Source: Leptospiraceae bacterium (GTDB lineage: Bacteria; Spirochaetota; Leptospiria; Leptospirales; Leptospiraceae). Taken from it: DNA of 64,000 nucleotides. The translations under genes were made by a program, and so were the position numbers. Shown piece by piece: positions 1 through 8,049 of this stretch. The stretch lies in NCBI GenBank assembly GCA_022402465.1, contig JAKRSH010000007.1, positions 248,001 through 312,000 on the forward strand, written 5' to 3'. How positions within the stretch are numbered: position 1 is the first letter of the stretch; every line of letters starts with the position of its first letter. The notes under the pieces were generated by a model that searched no databases, was not told where the DNA came from, and saw only the letters and a program-made list of their open reading frames with translations.

Positions 1-271
1 TAGCGGGACAGATCCACATACAACAAAAGCAAGACGTACAGCGTTCTCTATTCTGTTCATCCCTCTTCAAAGAATGCAAGCCTCTAAACCTTGACGAGTA
101 TTGTCTTTTCTTATCAGGATACTCAATAGTTACTGCGCCTTTGAGGAATGCAACTTTTAGAAAATGTTTTAGGGTAATCCATAAGCCTTTACTTATGGAA
201 TAAAAATACAATTTTTCATACCAAGTGAATTGGTGGCGCTTTGCTACATTCACAACATTAATAGTTGCCAT
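1..271 (-). CDS. nuoI: NADH-quinone oxidoreductase subunit I (partial, N-terminal 90 residues)
   Basis: Reading the minus strand from the ATG at 271 gives 90 codons open to the window edge. The peptide ends in the first ferredoxin-type iron-sulfur motif, with Cys at residues 78, 81, 84 and 88 followed by Pro (CTSC, then CC and ICPA). That spacing, after an N-terminal amphipathic segment, is characteristic of NuoI, the peripheral-arm subunit of complex I that carries two 4Fe-4S clusters. The start overlaps the last codons and stop of nuoG by 14 bases, so translation is probably coupled. The second 4Fe-4S motif lies outside the window. Identification rests on motif and context and is quite secure. 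Confidence 0.85.
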   Translation of the reverse strand, partial: MATINVVNVAKRHQFTWYEKLYFYSISKGLWITLKHFLKVAFLKGAVTIEYPDKKRQYSSRFRGLHSLKRDEQNRERCTSCFCCMWICPA

Positions 272-1700
272 GGACGAGTGCCTCCTCTTGCTTTTTTATT
301 GGATCTATAATCTTCTTAAAAAATTCAGATGTATTTAAAAGTCCTTGAACTGGTTTTAAGGATTTATCAAAATTCTGTCTCAATCCATTTTTATTCGTGA
401 AGCTTCCACCTTGCTCGGCAAAAATTTGGATTGGTACAGCATAGCCTACCTTAGTTAGATCGTCCGTTACATTTGTATCCAATAAAACTACCTTGCTCAA
501 TCGCGAGGAATCTATCCCTTCTGGTATAGCTTCTTTAATGATAAAAAGAAGATCAATTTTCTTGGAATTAAAATCATGGATGATTCCGTTTATTCCATTC
601 GACGTTGTGAGGCCTAGGTCAGTTGCGCCACGAGTGTTTGGATGGTAATCCTTAGTGAGTAGAAAATCAACTTGCTCAGTATCCTTGTATTGAGGATCTG
701 TGACTCTCGCTTCCCAAATAATATTTTTCTTAGATTTTACTAAAGTTAGTAATTCAGCAAGAGATTCATTCGTTTCATGTGCACCACCAAGAATTGCGAT
801 GGAACTTGAACTGTTTATTTCAGAAATAAGCTTATCAAATACTTGAGTAGAGATAGTTTCTTTTCCATTTTCCATGTAACTAAGAAGTCTATTCTCATTC
901 ATCCAGTCTAGATCAAATCGACCTTTGTCACATAAAAAATACATTTCTTGTTCAAAGTTCTCTTTGACCATATATCTGTACATTTTGTTATCTCGTACAT
1001 TTGCTTGAACATTACATCCTGTGCTACATCCATGGCAAATAGATTCATGAGTATTGTACCACCATACTCTAGATTTGAATAGAGTTTCATGGTTTAACAA
1101 AGCACCAACTGGGCAGATGTCAGCCAAGGCACCTTGGTAGTTATGGTTAATGGGTTCATTTTTCGCAAGACCAATGATAGAATGGTAGCCTCTTTCGAAT
1201 AGACCCAAATTCGATTCTCCGACTTTCTCTTCTTCAAACCTAACACATCGGTAACACACTATGCAGCGATTGTGATTGATGATTAAATTGGTACCTATTT
1301 CTTCTTGGGGAATGTTTCTCTTTTCAAATTCAAATCGAGATCGACCTGATCCAGAACCGAAAGCATTATCCTGCAATTGACATTCACCTGCTTTATCACA
1401 AACAGGACAATCTAGTGGATGATTTGCTAATAGGAATTCCATAGTACCTGCACGACCTTCCTTTACTCGGTCACTTTGAGTAATAATAGAAAGACCTTCT
1501 TTCACAGGAGTGTTGCAAGCTGCTTGTAATCTAGGCACACCTTCGATTTCTATAAGGCACATTCTACACATTCCAACAACAGTTAAAGCGGGATGATAAC
1601 AAAAATAAGGAATTTCTACACCAACATCTTTGGCAGCATCTATGAGATTTTTCTTCTCATTTACATCATATTCAAGTCCGTCGATTTTAATCTTTACCAA
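258..1700 (-). CDS. nuoG: NADH-quinone oxidoreductase subunit G, short form
   Basis: Electron-carrying subunit of complex I (NADH to quinone). The N-terminus holds the 2Fe-2S ligands C34, C45, C48 and C62. Next comes the His/Cys cluster motif HPLDCPVC with a further Cys in GECQLQD, then the 4Fe-4S set RCIVCYRC with ICPVG, then a third set (CHGCSTGC and a later Cys before DKGRF) as in molybdopterin-type oxidoreductases. At 480 residues it is about half the length of E. coli NuoG (about 900), because most of the molybdopterin-like domain is missing. The start is TTG, chosen because a strong Shine-Dalgarno sits just upstream and the next residues match the ferredoxin fold. It follows a response regulator gene by 28 bases and overlaps nuoI. 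Confidence 0.9.
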   Translation of the reverse strand: MVKIKIDGLEYDVNEKKNLIDAAKDVGVEIPYFCYHPALTVVGMCRMCLIEIEGVPRLQAACNTPVKEGLSIITQSDRVKEGRAGTMEFLLANHPLDCPVCDKAGECQLQDNAFGSGSGRSRFEFEKRNIPQEEIGTNLIINHNRCIVCYRCVRFEEEKVGESNLGLFERGYHSIIGLAKNEPINHNYQGALADICPVGALLNHETLFKSRVWWYNTHESICHGCSTGCNVQANVRDNKMYRYMVKENFEQEMYFLCDKGRFDLDWMNENRLLSYMENGKETISTQVFDKLISEINSSSSIAILGGAHETNESLAELLTLVKSKKNIIWEARVTDPQYKDTEQVDFLLTKDYHPNTRGATDLGLTTSNGINGIIHDFNSKKIDLLFIIKEAIPEGIDSSRLSKVVLLDTNVTDDLTKVGYAVPIQIFAEQGGSFTNKNGLRQNFDKSLKPVQGLLNTSEFFKKIIDPIKKQEEALVHGNY

Positions 1701-1705
1701 GAAAT

Positions 1706-1714
1706 CTCCTCCTT
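1706..1714 (-). promoter_or_regulatory. strong Shine-Dalgarno of nuoG
   Basis: The minus strand reads AAGGAGGAG, then five bases, then TTG. The near-perfect anti-16S match at the right spacing fixes the unusual TTG codon at 1700 as the nuoG start. Confidence 0.85.
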
Positions 1715-1728
1715 ATCTTAGACACAGG

Positions 1729-2466
1729 CTAAGCTCTAGATTCTATCTTGCAACTCATTAAATTAGGGAATTTGGCCTTGTCTGGGAGGTAATGCCCTAT
1801 CTCCTCAGCAATAATTCTAATTGTGCTAGACCTAATCTTTGTATTTCGAATAATTTTCAAAATCAACTCATCCAAAATCCTAAATCGTGAAGATTCAATG
1901 AAAAAATATTCATCAAGACGAATTTCCATCTTACTTATAGTGCTATGGGTAGATAAGAAATCAGAGAGTCTTTGGTAAATTTCATCACTCGAATTTTTCT
2001 TAGGGCATCCCTTTAATTCTAATTTAACGACATCATCAGGAATCTCTTCCAAGCTGATTCTAAGAGGAAAGGACTTCTTATCGATCAAGTCTTCTTTTAG
2101 AATCCCTAAACAATGAAGAACCTTTTCAACTAAACTTTCAAGATCAATAGGTTTTAACAAGTAATGATTTACATGTTGTTGCGCTGCTCTAAGTACATTC
2201 TTTCTTTCTCCAGCAGCTGTTAGCATAATAGTAGGTGTATCGTTAATGTATTCTGCACCTTTTTCAAGAAATGCAAGTCCATCTAAATAAGGCATCATCA
2301 AATCACTTATTATTAGATCATAGGTATTTGTCTTCACTCGAGATAAGGCCGCCATACCGTCGGAGATATGAGTAATATCAAAATTGTATTTATCCAAGGA
2401 ATGAATTACAACCTTTGCTGAATTCTCATCATCTTCCGCTAACAGAATAGAATATACTTTTTGCAT
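1729..2466 (-). CDS. response regulator with uncharacterised output domain
   Basis: Residues 1-120 are a CheY-like receiver domain: acidic pair D12/D13, phospho-acceptor D55 in SDLMMP, T83 and K105 in LLKPID. Residues about 130-245 form an output region that I do not recognise. It has no helix-turn-helix, GGDEF, HD-GYP or kinase signature and seems mixed alpha/beta, ending in IESRA. A histidine kinase partner is not nearby. The gene starts 3 bases after the aroC stop, and its ribosome-binding site (AGGAGA) is made of the last two Arg codons of aroC, so the pair is co-transcribed. nuoG follows 28 bases later, which suggests read-through into the complex I genes. Receiver call secure; the output is unknown. 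Confidence 0.85.
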   Translation of the reverse strand: MQKVYSILLAEDDENSAKVVIHSLDKYNFDITHISDGMAALSRVKTNTYDLIISDLMMPYLDGLAFLEKGAEYINDTPTIMLTAAGERKNVLRAAQQHVNHYLLKPIDLESLVEKVLHCLGILKEDLIDKKSFPLRISLEEIPDDVVKLELKGCPKKNSSDEIYQRLSDFLSTHSTISKMEIRLDEYFFIESSRFRILDELILKIIRNTKIRSSTIRIIAEEIGHYLPDKAKFPNLMSCKIESRA

Positions 2467-2469
2467 GAA

Positions 2470-3600
2470 TTATCTCCTAGTCCCTCTATTCAATACCCAT
2501 TTCTCATACCATTCAGGTTGAAGAGCTCTTTGGTAAAAATATGCATCTATCAATACTAAATTAATCGCTGCTTCAATAATTGGAACTGCCCTAGGAAGCA
2601 CACAAGGATCATGCCTTCCTCTAGCTTTTAGAGTAGTCTCCTCATTGAGTGAATTTACAGTTTTTTGCTCTTTTTTTATAGTTGAGGTAGGTTTAAATGC
2701 TGCTTTGATTACAAGTTCCATACCATTTGTTATGCCACCTTGTAAGCCGCCTGAATGGTTGGTTCTAGTTCTAACTCTCTTTTCGTCGTCTATATAGAAC
2801 TCATCATTATGATTGCTCCCGAATAGTCTCGTACCAGAAAATCCAGATCCAAGCTCAAAGCCTTTGCAGGCAGGAATGGATAAAATTGCTTTTGCTAAAT
2901 CACCATCTAACTTATCGTAAACGGGATCACCTAAACCTGGTGGCAGATTATAAACAACTGCCTTAATGATTCCTCCGACAGAGTCGCCTTCGTTTCTGAG
3001 ATCGAGAATAAGTCTTTCCATCTTGGAAGCTGTTTCTTTATCAGGACATCGAACAGGATTCACATCTACTTCTTCACGAGATTTAGGATAGCTATTCTCG
3101 GATATATTCGAATCAATTTCGCCAATCGAATCAACCCAAGCCACTGTAAGAATTCCTAGATCTCTTTCTAAAATTCTTCGTGCCAAACCAGCTGCTGCAA
3201 CTCTTGCTATGGTTTCCCGAACGGAAGATCTTCCGCCACCAACATGGGCACGGAATCCATATTTTTCTTGGTAGGTATAGTCTGCATGAGAAGGACGGAA
3301 GACATCTTTAAGATTGTCATAGTCTTTAGAAATTGTATTTTTATTATCTACAACTAAGGCAATTGGACTTCCAATTGTCTTGTCTTCAAAAACCCCTGAC
3401 AAAACTCTAACTTCGTCAGCTTCGTCCCTAGGAGTTGTTATTTCACTTTGTCCTGGTCTTCGACGATCTAAGTCTTTTTGAATTTCGGAAAGCTCCAAAG
3501 GAATTCCTGCTGGAACACCATCAATTACAACACCCACGGATGGACCATGAGACTCGCCAAAGGTGCTGATTCGAAAAATTTTACCCCATGAACTCGGCAT
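2470..3600 (-). CDS. aroC: chorismate synthase
   Basis: Last enzyme of the shikimate pathway, converting 5-enolpyruvylshikimate-3-phosphate to chorismate with reduced FMN. The N-terminus has the family signature GESHGPSVG, and the conserved segments [18 protein letters not shown] and GRHDPCV are all present. The 376-residue length is typical. The ATG start at 3600 gives the expected start of the fold ([15 protein letters not shown]). It is 49 bases downstream of the DUF445 gene and runs directly into the response regulator gene. Another shikimate enzyme, aroD, lies at 6901-7587 on the opposite strand. Confidence 0.97.
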   Translation of the reverse strand: MPSSWGKIFRISTFGESHGPSVGVVIDGVPAGIPLELSEIQKDLDRRRPGQSEITTPRDEADEVRVLSGVFEDKTIGSPIALVVDNKNTISKDYDNLKDVFRPSHADYTYQEKYGFRAHVGGGRSSVRETIARVAAAGLARRILERDLGILTVAWVDSIGEIDSNISENSYPKSREEVDVNPVRCPDKETASKMERLILDLRNEGDSVGGIIKAVVYNLPPGLGDPVYDKLDGDLAKAILSIPACKGFELGSGFSGTRLFGSNHNDEFYIDDEKRVRTRTNHSGGLQGGITNGMELVIKAAFKPTSTIKKEQKTVNSLNEETTLKARGRHDPCVLPRAVPIIEAAINLVLIDAYFYQRALQPEWYEKWVLNRGTRR

Positions 3601-3649
3601 ATACTACCAAAATTAGTGATTTAGAATAGAACACAAACTAAGTTTTCAA

Positions 3650-4870
3650 TCATGTTGAGAAAAAAACAAAATAAGCTTGCAAGAGACCAACAAGTCCACC
3701 CAACAATGCACCCAAAACGATCAAGGTCATTTCATCTTCTTTGAATACAGAATGTAGCAAATCTTCAAATTCATCTTTAGGAAGTTTCGCGAGTCGCTCA
3801 GCAATTGTATCTTCAATCTTCAAAGTGTCCGAAACATAACTTTTAACTCTATGAGCTACATCGGGAACTATATAAGTAATCTTCTCAGCTATCTTTTCTT
3901 TCAAGGACTGCATTTTTTCTTCTCCCATAAGAAAAGAAGCAAGGGGGATTTTTTCATTAATTTTGTTCTCGGTTGCTTCTTGAGCTTTTTTATTTATGAG
4001 TTCAATTATTAGATCTCCACCCTTTCCCATAAAGATTAATCTTACAAGATTCTCCGTATTTAAAACTCTACTTGCTATAACAGCTGCAAACTCTTTAGAT
4101 ACTTCATTCTGCCTTTTCAGAAATAAGCCTTGGTAGTTCATGAAAACATAACGCTTTACTTCAAGAGGTCTAAATATCATTAACAATGCGAGCCAATTGG
4201 TATAATATCCTACCAAAACTCCCATAATTGGCATAGTCCACCACTGACCTAGTATATTGATAAAAAGTATCTGGATTAAACCAATGATAAATCCAAAATA
4301 AGCACCTGATTGAATAATGAAGGTGAATTCGGGACCTCCACATCTTTGGAACATCTCAATTAAATAAACAGTATTCTTGCCACTCAATGATCCGCGAATC
4401 ACTTCATTAAAATCTAATACATTATCTAAATCCTCGCCAAAGCTTTTATAAACTTCACGAACTTGTCCTGGTATTACACTTCTAACTTCTTCTTCAATGC
4501 TTGCTGTTAGTCCAGCAGGAAGTAATTTCCAAAGAGCTGGATTCTTGGCTTGGATGACATCTTTAACAATTTCTTCTGCTTTACGGTCAATTAAATCAGT
4601 AACAAGTAGTAATAAATCATCAGGATTAATTTTATTGTACAATTCTTTAGGCTTAACTAATTTTTCTGTTAAAACTTTCGTGATTAAGCCGCTCATCTTT
4701 ATGGCATGATTGGGAATAATTCCTTTCCATCCAAATTTTCCAATTCCCCAAAAGTTCATAGGGTGGAAAATCATTTTAACTGCCATATAATTAGTTACCC
4801 ACCCAACAAAAGCACAGGTAAACGGAATTGATAAAATTTGAATTGCTTTCGGTGATGTGAGCCATTCCAT
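3650..4870 (-). CDS. DUF445 family membrane protein
   Basis: A 406-residue protein with membrane segments near the N-terminus (about 12-35), in the middle (about 190-235) and at the C-terminus (LGALLGGLVGLLQAYF). Between them are charged helical stretches. Two segments repeat the same motif: GWVTNYMAVKMIFHP near residue 23 and GYYTNWLALLMIFRP in the middle, each followed by a short basic loop. This duplicated TN-x2-A-x2-MIF-x-P signature is what I know from the DUF445/YheB family, whose function is unresolved. The gene is divergent from the TonB-like gene at 4934 and is the first gene of the minus-strand run into aroC. Confidence 0.8.
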   Translation of the reverse strand: MEWLTSPKAIQILSIPFTCAFVGWVTNYMAVKMIFHPMNFWGIGKFGWKGIIPNHAIKMSGLITKVLTEKLVKPKELYNKINPDDLLLLVTDLIDRKAEEIVKDVIQAKNPALWKLLPAGLTASIEEEVRSVIPGQVREVYKSFGEDLDNVLDFNEVIRGSLSGKNTVYLIEMFQRCGGPEFTFIIQSGAYFGFIIGLIQILFINILGQWWTMPIMGVLVGYYTNWLALLMIFRPLEVKRYVFMNYQGLFLKRQNEVSKEFAAVIASRVLNTENLVRLIFMGKGGDLIIELINKKAQEATENKINEKIPLASFLMGEEKMQSLKEKIAEKITYIVPDVAHRVKSYVSDTLKIEDTIAERLAKLPKDEFEDLLHSVFKEDEMTLIVLGALLGGLVGLLQAYFVFFST

Positions 4871-4933
4871 AGAAAGTCAGAATGCATTTTAAATCTCAGA
4901 TTAAAAAGCAGTTTTTTTAAACTTTAACAAAAA

Positions 4934-5425
4934 ATGATGATATTTTTATCATATAAGAGATCTTTACTAATTTCTATTTCTATCCATCTATTAATATTCT
5001 TTGGATATTTTTTTTATCAATGGAAGTTTCATCCAAGTGAAATATACAAAATAGCTTTAGAAAAAGGCTCATCTTCATCTCTTCAATTTCATTTTAGAGG
5101 AAAAGGTGATTCTAAGGCTAATTCCGTTCAATCTTCTTCACATCAAATAGGATCAGAAACGATACAAAATGAAATTCTACGAATCCAAAATGCCATACCT
5201 TACCCCGAATCAGCACTCCAAAGAGGTCTAGAATCTGATTGCGAATGGTTAGTAACAGTTGCAGAAAATGGAATTCATGAAAATGTGGAAACAACGAGAA
5301 AGTGTCGGTATGAAATTTTCAATTCTGCATTCAAAAAGATAGTCAGAGAATGGAAATTTCAGCTACCACCAGGAACTATAATTCGTATTCCAGTTTCCTT
5401 TCGTATTGTAGATAAAAATGAATAA
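4934..5425 (+). CDS. TonB-family protein, C-terminal domain type
   Basis: A 163-residue single-pass protein. Residues about 8-28 are a hydrophobic anchor (SISIHLLIFFGYFFY), followed by a polar linker. The last 80 or so residues resemble a TonB C-terminal domain: IPYPESALQRGLESDC, then VTVAENG, then a closing segment ending IRIPVSFRIV, matching the usual YP-x2-A-x2-G...V-x-F-x-V pattern. In the family this domain contacts outer-membrane receptors. The proline-rich linker of classical TonB is absent, so it may be a TonB-like structural protein. No exbB/exbD are adjacent. Its end overlaps the antiterminator gene by 8 bases. Two Met codons open the frame and either may be used. Confidence 0.7.
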   Translation: MMIFLSYKRSLLISISIHLLIFFGYFFYQWKFHPSEIYKIALEKGSSSSLQFHFRGKGDSKANSVQSSSHQIGSETIQNEILRIQNAIPYPESALQRGLESDCEWLVTVAENGIHENVETTRKCRYEIFNSAFKKIVREWKFQLPPGTIIRIPVSFRIVDKNE

Positions 5426-5936
5426 AGAATGGCACATACTCTATACCAATCCAAGAGCAGAAAAAAGAGTTCTAAGTTATCTACAAAAATATAATTTTGA
5501 AAGCTACCTACCTCTTCTAAATATAAAAACAAAATGGTCCGATCGTTGGAAAATGGTAGAAAAGCCCATGTTTACGTCTTATGTTTTCGTAAAAATTTCT
5601 TATTGGGAAGATAAAAATAAAATATTGATTCTTCCAGGCATCCATCATATCGTTTTTTACAAGGGCATACCAGCTGTTTTGGAAAATGAGATCATTGAAA
5701 TGATGAAAATCTTAGTAGTGAACTTCGGTGAAAAAATCCAAGTCATCAAAGATGAGAACCTTCAACCTGGGAAAATTCTAGAAATCAAACATGGCAACTT
5801 CAAAGGTCATAAAGCTGAAGTTGTAGAAATAAAAAACAAAACCTACGTTGTAATGAATTTGCCTATGATGGGACAGCAAGCAAGAACAGAAATTAAAATT
5901 GAAGACTTAGGCTTAGAAGAAGGATGGAATAAATAG
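5418..5936 (+). CDS. NusG-family (UpxY/RfaH-like) transcription antiterminator
   Basis: Residues 1-105 form an NGN domain: WHILYTNPRAEKRV at the N-terminus, LPLLNIKTKWSDRWK, then PMFTSYVFVKI, the hallmark of specialised NusG paralogues. Residues about 120-155 are a KOW motif (LQPGKILEIKHGNFKGHKAEVVEI). The 172-residue length fits UpxY/RfaH/LoaP proteins, which travel with RNA polymerase and suppress termination in long operons, often for polysaccharides. It overlaps the TonB-like gene by 8 bases and its stop directly abuts the kdsD ATG. That placement beside a lipopolysaccharide-precursor enzyme suggests a role in envelope-operon elongation, which is inference. It is not the housekeeping NusG, which normally sits with secE and ribosomal genes. 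Confidence 0.85.
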   Translation: MNKEWHILYTNPRAEKRVLSYLQKYNFESYLPLLNIKTKWSDRWKMVEKPMFTSYVFVKISYWEDKNKILILPGIHHIVFYKGIPAVLENEIIEMMKILVVNFGEKIQVIKDENLQPGKILEIKHGNFKGHKAEVVEIKNKTYVVMNLPMMGQQARTEIKIEDLGLEEGWNK

Positions 5937-6899
5937 ATGTCATATCTAGATATTATAAAAAAGGCTATAGATATTGAAGTTGAATCTATTCAATACTTCC
6001 AGGATAATTTGGATCCAAATATTGAACAAGCCGTACAGATTCTTTTAGATTGCAAAGGAAAAGTTATCCTAACAGGAGTTGGAAAATCAGGAAACATAGC
6101 CAAAAAAATCTCATCAACCATGTCTTCCACTGGAACACCTGCTGTTTTCATTCATCCAACAGATGCACTTCATGGCGATGCAGGCATCATTCAAAATGGT
6201 GATGTTGTCTTGGCTATAGGTAAGAGCGGAGAATCGGACGAATTGAATTCATTATTACCAACAATTAAAAAGATAGGTGCCAAAATAATCTCAATCACTG
6301 CAAATCCTGAATCTACCCTTGCAAAAGCTTCTGATGCTCCTATTGTTACTCCAGTTTTAAAAGAAGCATGTCCTCTTGCCTTAGCTCCTACATCTAGCAC
6401 TACAATTGCCTTAATTGTTGGTGATGCCCTAGCGATGGCCCTGATGGAGATACGTAATTTTAAAACAGAAGATTTTGCTCTCTACCATCCCGCAGGCAGA
6501 CTTGGCAAAAGGCTTTCCTTAGTCATAGATGATGTTATGCGAAAAGGTACTCAAGTAGCCTCAGTTGAAGCAGATGCAAATTTTGAAATGGTTTTGAAAG
6601 AAATTACTTCTAAAATGGTTGGAGCAACTGGGGTTGTAGACAGAGATCAAAAGTTAATTGGATTTATAACAGACAACGATATTCGTAAAACTTTTATGAA
6701 TAAAATCGATGTTGACCTTACTGCTGAAAAAATCATGAATCCATCACCTTCTTTTTTCCTTTCCGGGAGCAATGCATATGATGTCTTGGTAAGCATGGAA
6801 AATCGAGAAAGACCAATTTCAGTTGCTCCTATTATTGACTCAGAGCACAAATTAATTGGAATCATAACGGTTCACGATCTACTTCAGAAAGGATTGTAA
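5937..6899 (+). CDS. kdsD: arabinose-5-phosphate isomerase (KpsF/GutQ/KdsD family)
   Basis: Interconverts ribulose-5-phosphate and arabinose-5-phosphate, the first step toward the lipopolysaccharide sugar Kdo. Residues about 35-170 are a SIS domain with TGVGKSGNIAKK, TDALHGDAG and GKSGESDE, all diagnostic. Two CBS domains follow, beginning at VMRKGTQVASV and IMNPSPSFFL, each ending in the typical LIGFITDNDI or LIGIITVHDL. The 320-residue length is normal. The ATG directly follows the antiterminator stop, with AGAAGGA upstream inside that gene. It lies one base before the aroD ATG, so the genes form one transcription unit. Confidence 0.93.
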   Translation: MSYLDIIKKAIDIEVESIQYFQDNLDPNIEQAVQILLDCKGKVILTGVGKSGNIAKKISSTMSSTGTPAVFIHPTDALHGDAGIIQNGDVVLAIGKSGESDELNSLLPTIKKIGAKIISITANPESTLAKASDAPIVTPVLKEACPLALAPTSSTTIALIVGDALAMALMEIRNFKTEDFALYHPAGRLGKRLSLVIDDVMRKGTQVASVEADANFEMVLKEITSKMVGATGVVDRDQKLIGFITDNDIRKTFMNKIDVDLTAEKIMNPSPSFFLSGSNAYDVLVSMENRERPISVAPIIDSEHKLIGIITVHDLLQKGL

Positions 6900-6900
6900 A

Positions 6901-7587
6901 ATGTCTGCAAAATACAAAGTTATAGCCTCCGTTGGTGAAGAAGATTTACGAAATTTACAAAAGAAGGATACTAAAGATCTAGACCTTTTAGAAGTAAGGT
7001 TAGATCTCTTCTCAAGAAATTATATTCAAAAAGAACTTAAGAAGAAAATTAAATCTCTCTCTATTCCTGTTCTTTTAACTTATAGAAGAGCTGAAGATAG
7101 CAATATGAAATCCTATGTAAAACTCTTCCCTGAAGATGTAGAAGATTTATTAAAAGATTTTAATTCATCTGAGAATTTTTTAGATATTGAATTGAATCGT
7201 GATGATACTATATTTGTAGGATTTGAATCACTTAAGTATCAGATTATTTACTCTTATCATAGTTTTAAAAAATCCATCTCTCAAAAAGAAATGAAAGAAT
7301 ATATTTCCAATGCTAAACCAGTAAAGTCTGGGAAACCGATTTTTAAATTTGCGATTACACCCGAAGATATCAATGAAGCAGCGGATTTCATGAGTGATAT
7401 AAAAATTATTTCCAAATCTGCAACCCTTATTGGAGTCTGCATGGGAGAATCAGGAATTATTTCTAGAGTATTTGGGGATGCTTATGGATCCTCTTTTACT
7501 TACATAACGATTGGTGAGCCTAAAGCTCCTGGCCAAATTCCAGTAGATACTTTTAAAAAACTGCGTCCTGATTTATTTAAGCAATAA
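6901..7587 (+). CDS. aroD: type I 3-dehydroquinate dehydratase
   Basis: Third step of the shikimate pathway, removing water from 3-dehydroquinate through a Schiff base. The class I signatures are visible: early LLEVRLDLF, LLTYRR, the catalytic His in SYHSF, the Schiff-base Lys in KPIFKFAITP, and the substrate-binding end EPKAPGQIPVD. The 228-residue length is typical of single-domain class I enzymes. A ribosome site (AGAAAGGA) lies in the end of kdsD. The gene sits in a plus-strand operon with kdsD and a FliG-like protein. Together with aroC at 2470 it places two shikimate genes within 5 kb on opposite strands. Confidence 0.93.
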   Translation: MSAKYKVIASVGEEDLRNLQKKDTKDLDLLEVRLDLFSRNYIQKELKKKIKSLSIPVLLTYRRAEDSNMKSYVKLFPEDVEDLLKDFNSSENFLDIELNRDDTIFVGFESLKYQIIYSYHSFKKSISQKEMKEYISNAKPVKSGKPIFKFAITPEDINEAADFMSDIKIISKSATLIGVCMGESGIISRVFGDAYGSSFTYITIGEPKAPGQIPVDTFKKLRPDLFKQ

Positions 7588-7596
7588 GGATACACT

Positions 7597-7926
7597 ATGT
7601 CTGATTCTAGCGATTTATCTTTTGAAAAATTTGAAGAATTCTCTTTTTTTGATAATCTTGCCTTATACTATTTGTGTAACGAGACTCCTCCACAAACTCT
7701 AGCACTTGCCTTTTTAATCGCTGAAAAAAAAGTATGTGGCTCTATGTTGGGTGTCTTAGAACCAAAAAGAAGAAAGTATGTTCATGAACTTATGTCTTCT
7801 CAGCAAGATGAAAGCATGGAAAAAAAGAAAGCCGCGGCTGATGGTATGCTTATTATAGCCGAAGGTTTGCTTTCAAGAGATTTGATTCAGAAAAAGGGAA
7901 ATTTTTATTTCGGAAAACCAAAGTAA
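7597..7926 (+). CDS. small protein resembling a FliG domain
   Basis: A 109-residue soluble protein. Residues about 28-65 (ETPPQTLALAFLIAEKK, then LGVLEPKRRKYVHEL) resemble the FliG segment that normally reads EHPQTIALIL...VL..LP...R..V...I, part of the flagellar switch protein. Only one such helical unit is present, and the torque-generating C-terminal domain is absent. The start is well supported by AAGGA 8 bases upstream. It lies 9 bases after aroD, at the end of the operon. The likeness is by eye and could be a chance similarity between armadillo-like helices. A role in the flagellar motor is speculative. Confidence 0.6.
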   Translation: MSDSSDLSFEKFEEFSFFDNLALYYLCNETPPQTLALAFLIAEKKVCGSMLGVLEPKRRKYVHELMSSQQDESMEKKKAAADGMLIIAEGLLSRDLIQKKGNFYFGKPK

Positions 7927-7942
7927 ATTAATTATTTCACAA

Positions 7943-7990
7943 TTTTCATAAACATATATAGATTGTATATGTTTAAATTTTTTATGAAAA
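7943..7990. terminator. long AT-only inverted repeat after the aroD operon
   Basis: Inner arms AAACATATA (7950-7958) and TATATGTTT (7966-7974) pair perfectly around a 7-base loop. Outer arms TTTTCAT (7943-7949) and ATGAAAA (7984-7990) also pair, with an unpaired T-rich stretch between. It begins 16 bases after the FliG-like stop. It may be a weak terminator or mRNA 3'-end hairpin, or a protein site for the downstream gene. Lack of G:C pairs makes an efficient intrinsic terminator doubtful. Confidence 0.4.
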
Positions 7991-8004
7991 AATACTAATT
8001 AAAG

Positions 8005-8033
8005 TCAGTACTGATTTTTTGTTTAGGTACAAT
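8005..8033 (+). promoter_or_regulatory. palindrome and possible -10 box before the Ig-like lipoprotein gene
   Basis: TCAGTACTGA (8005-8014) is a perfect 10-base palindrome followed by a T run. TACAAT at 8028-8033 matches the -10 consensus in five of six bases and lies 16 bases before the ATG. The palindrome occupies the -35 region, so it could be an operator. No good -35 hexamer is seen. Confidence 0.35.
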
Positions 8034-8049
8034 TCGTCGAAAATAACAT

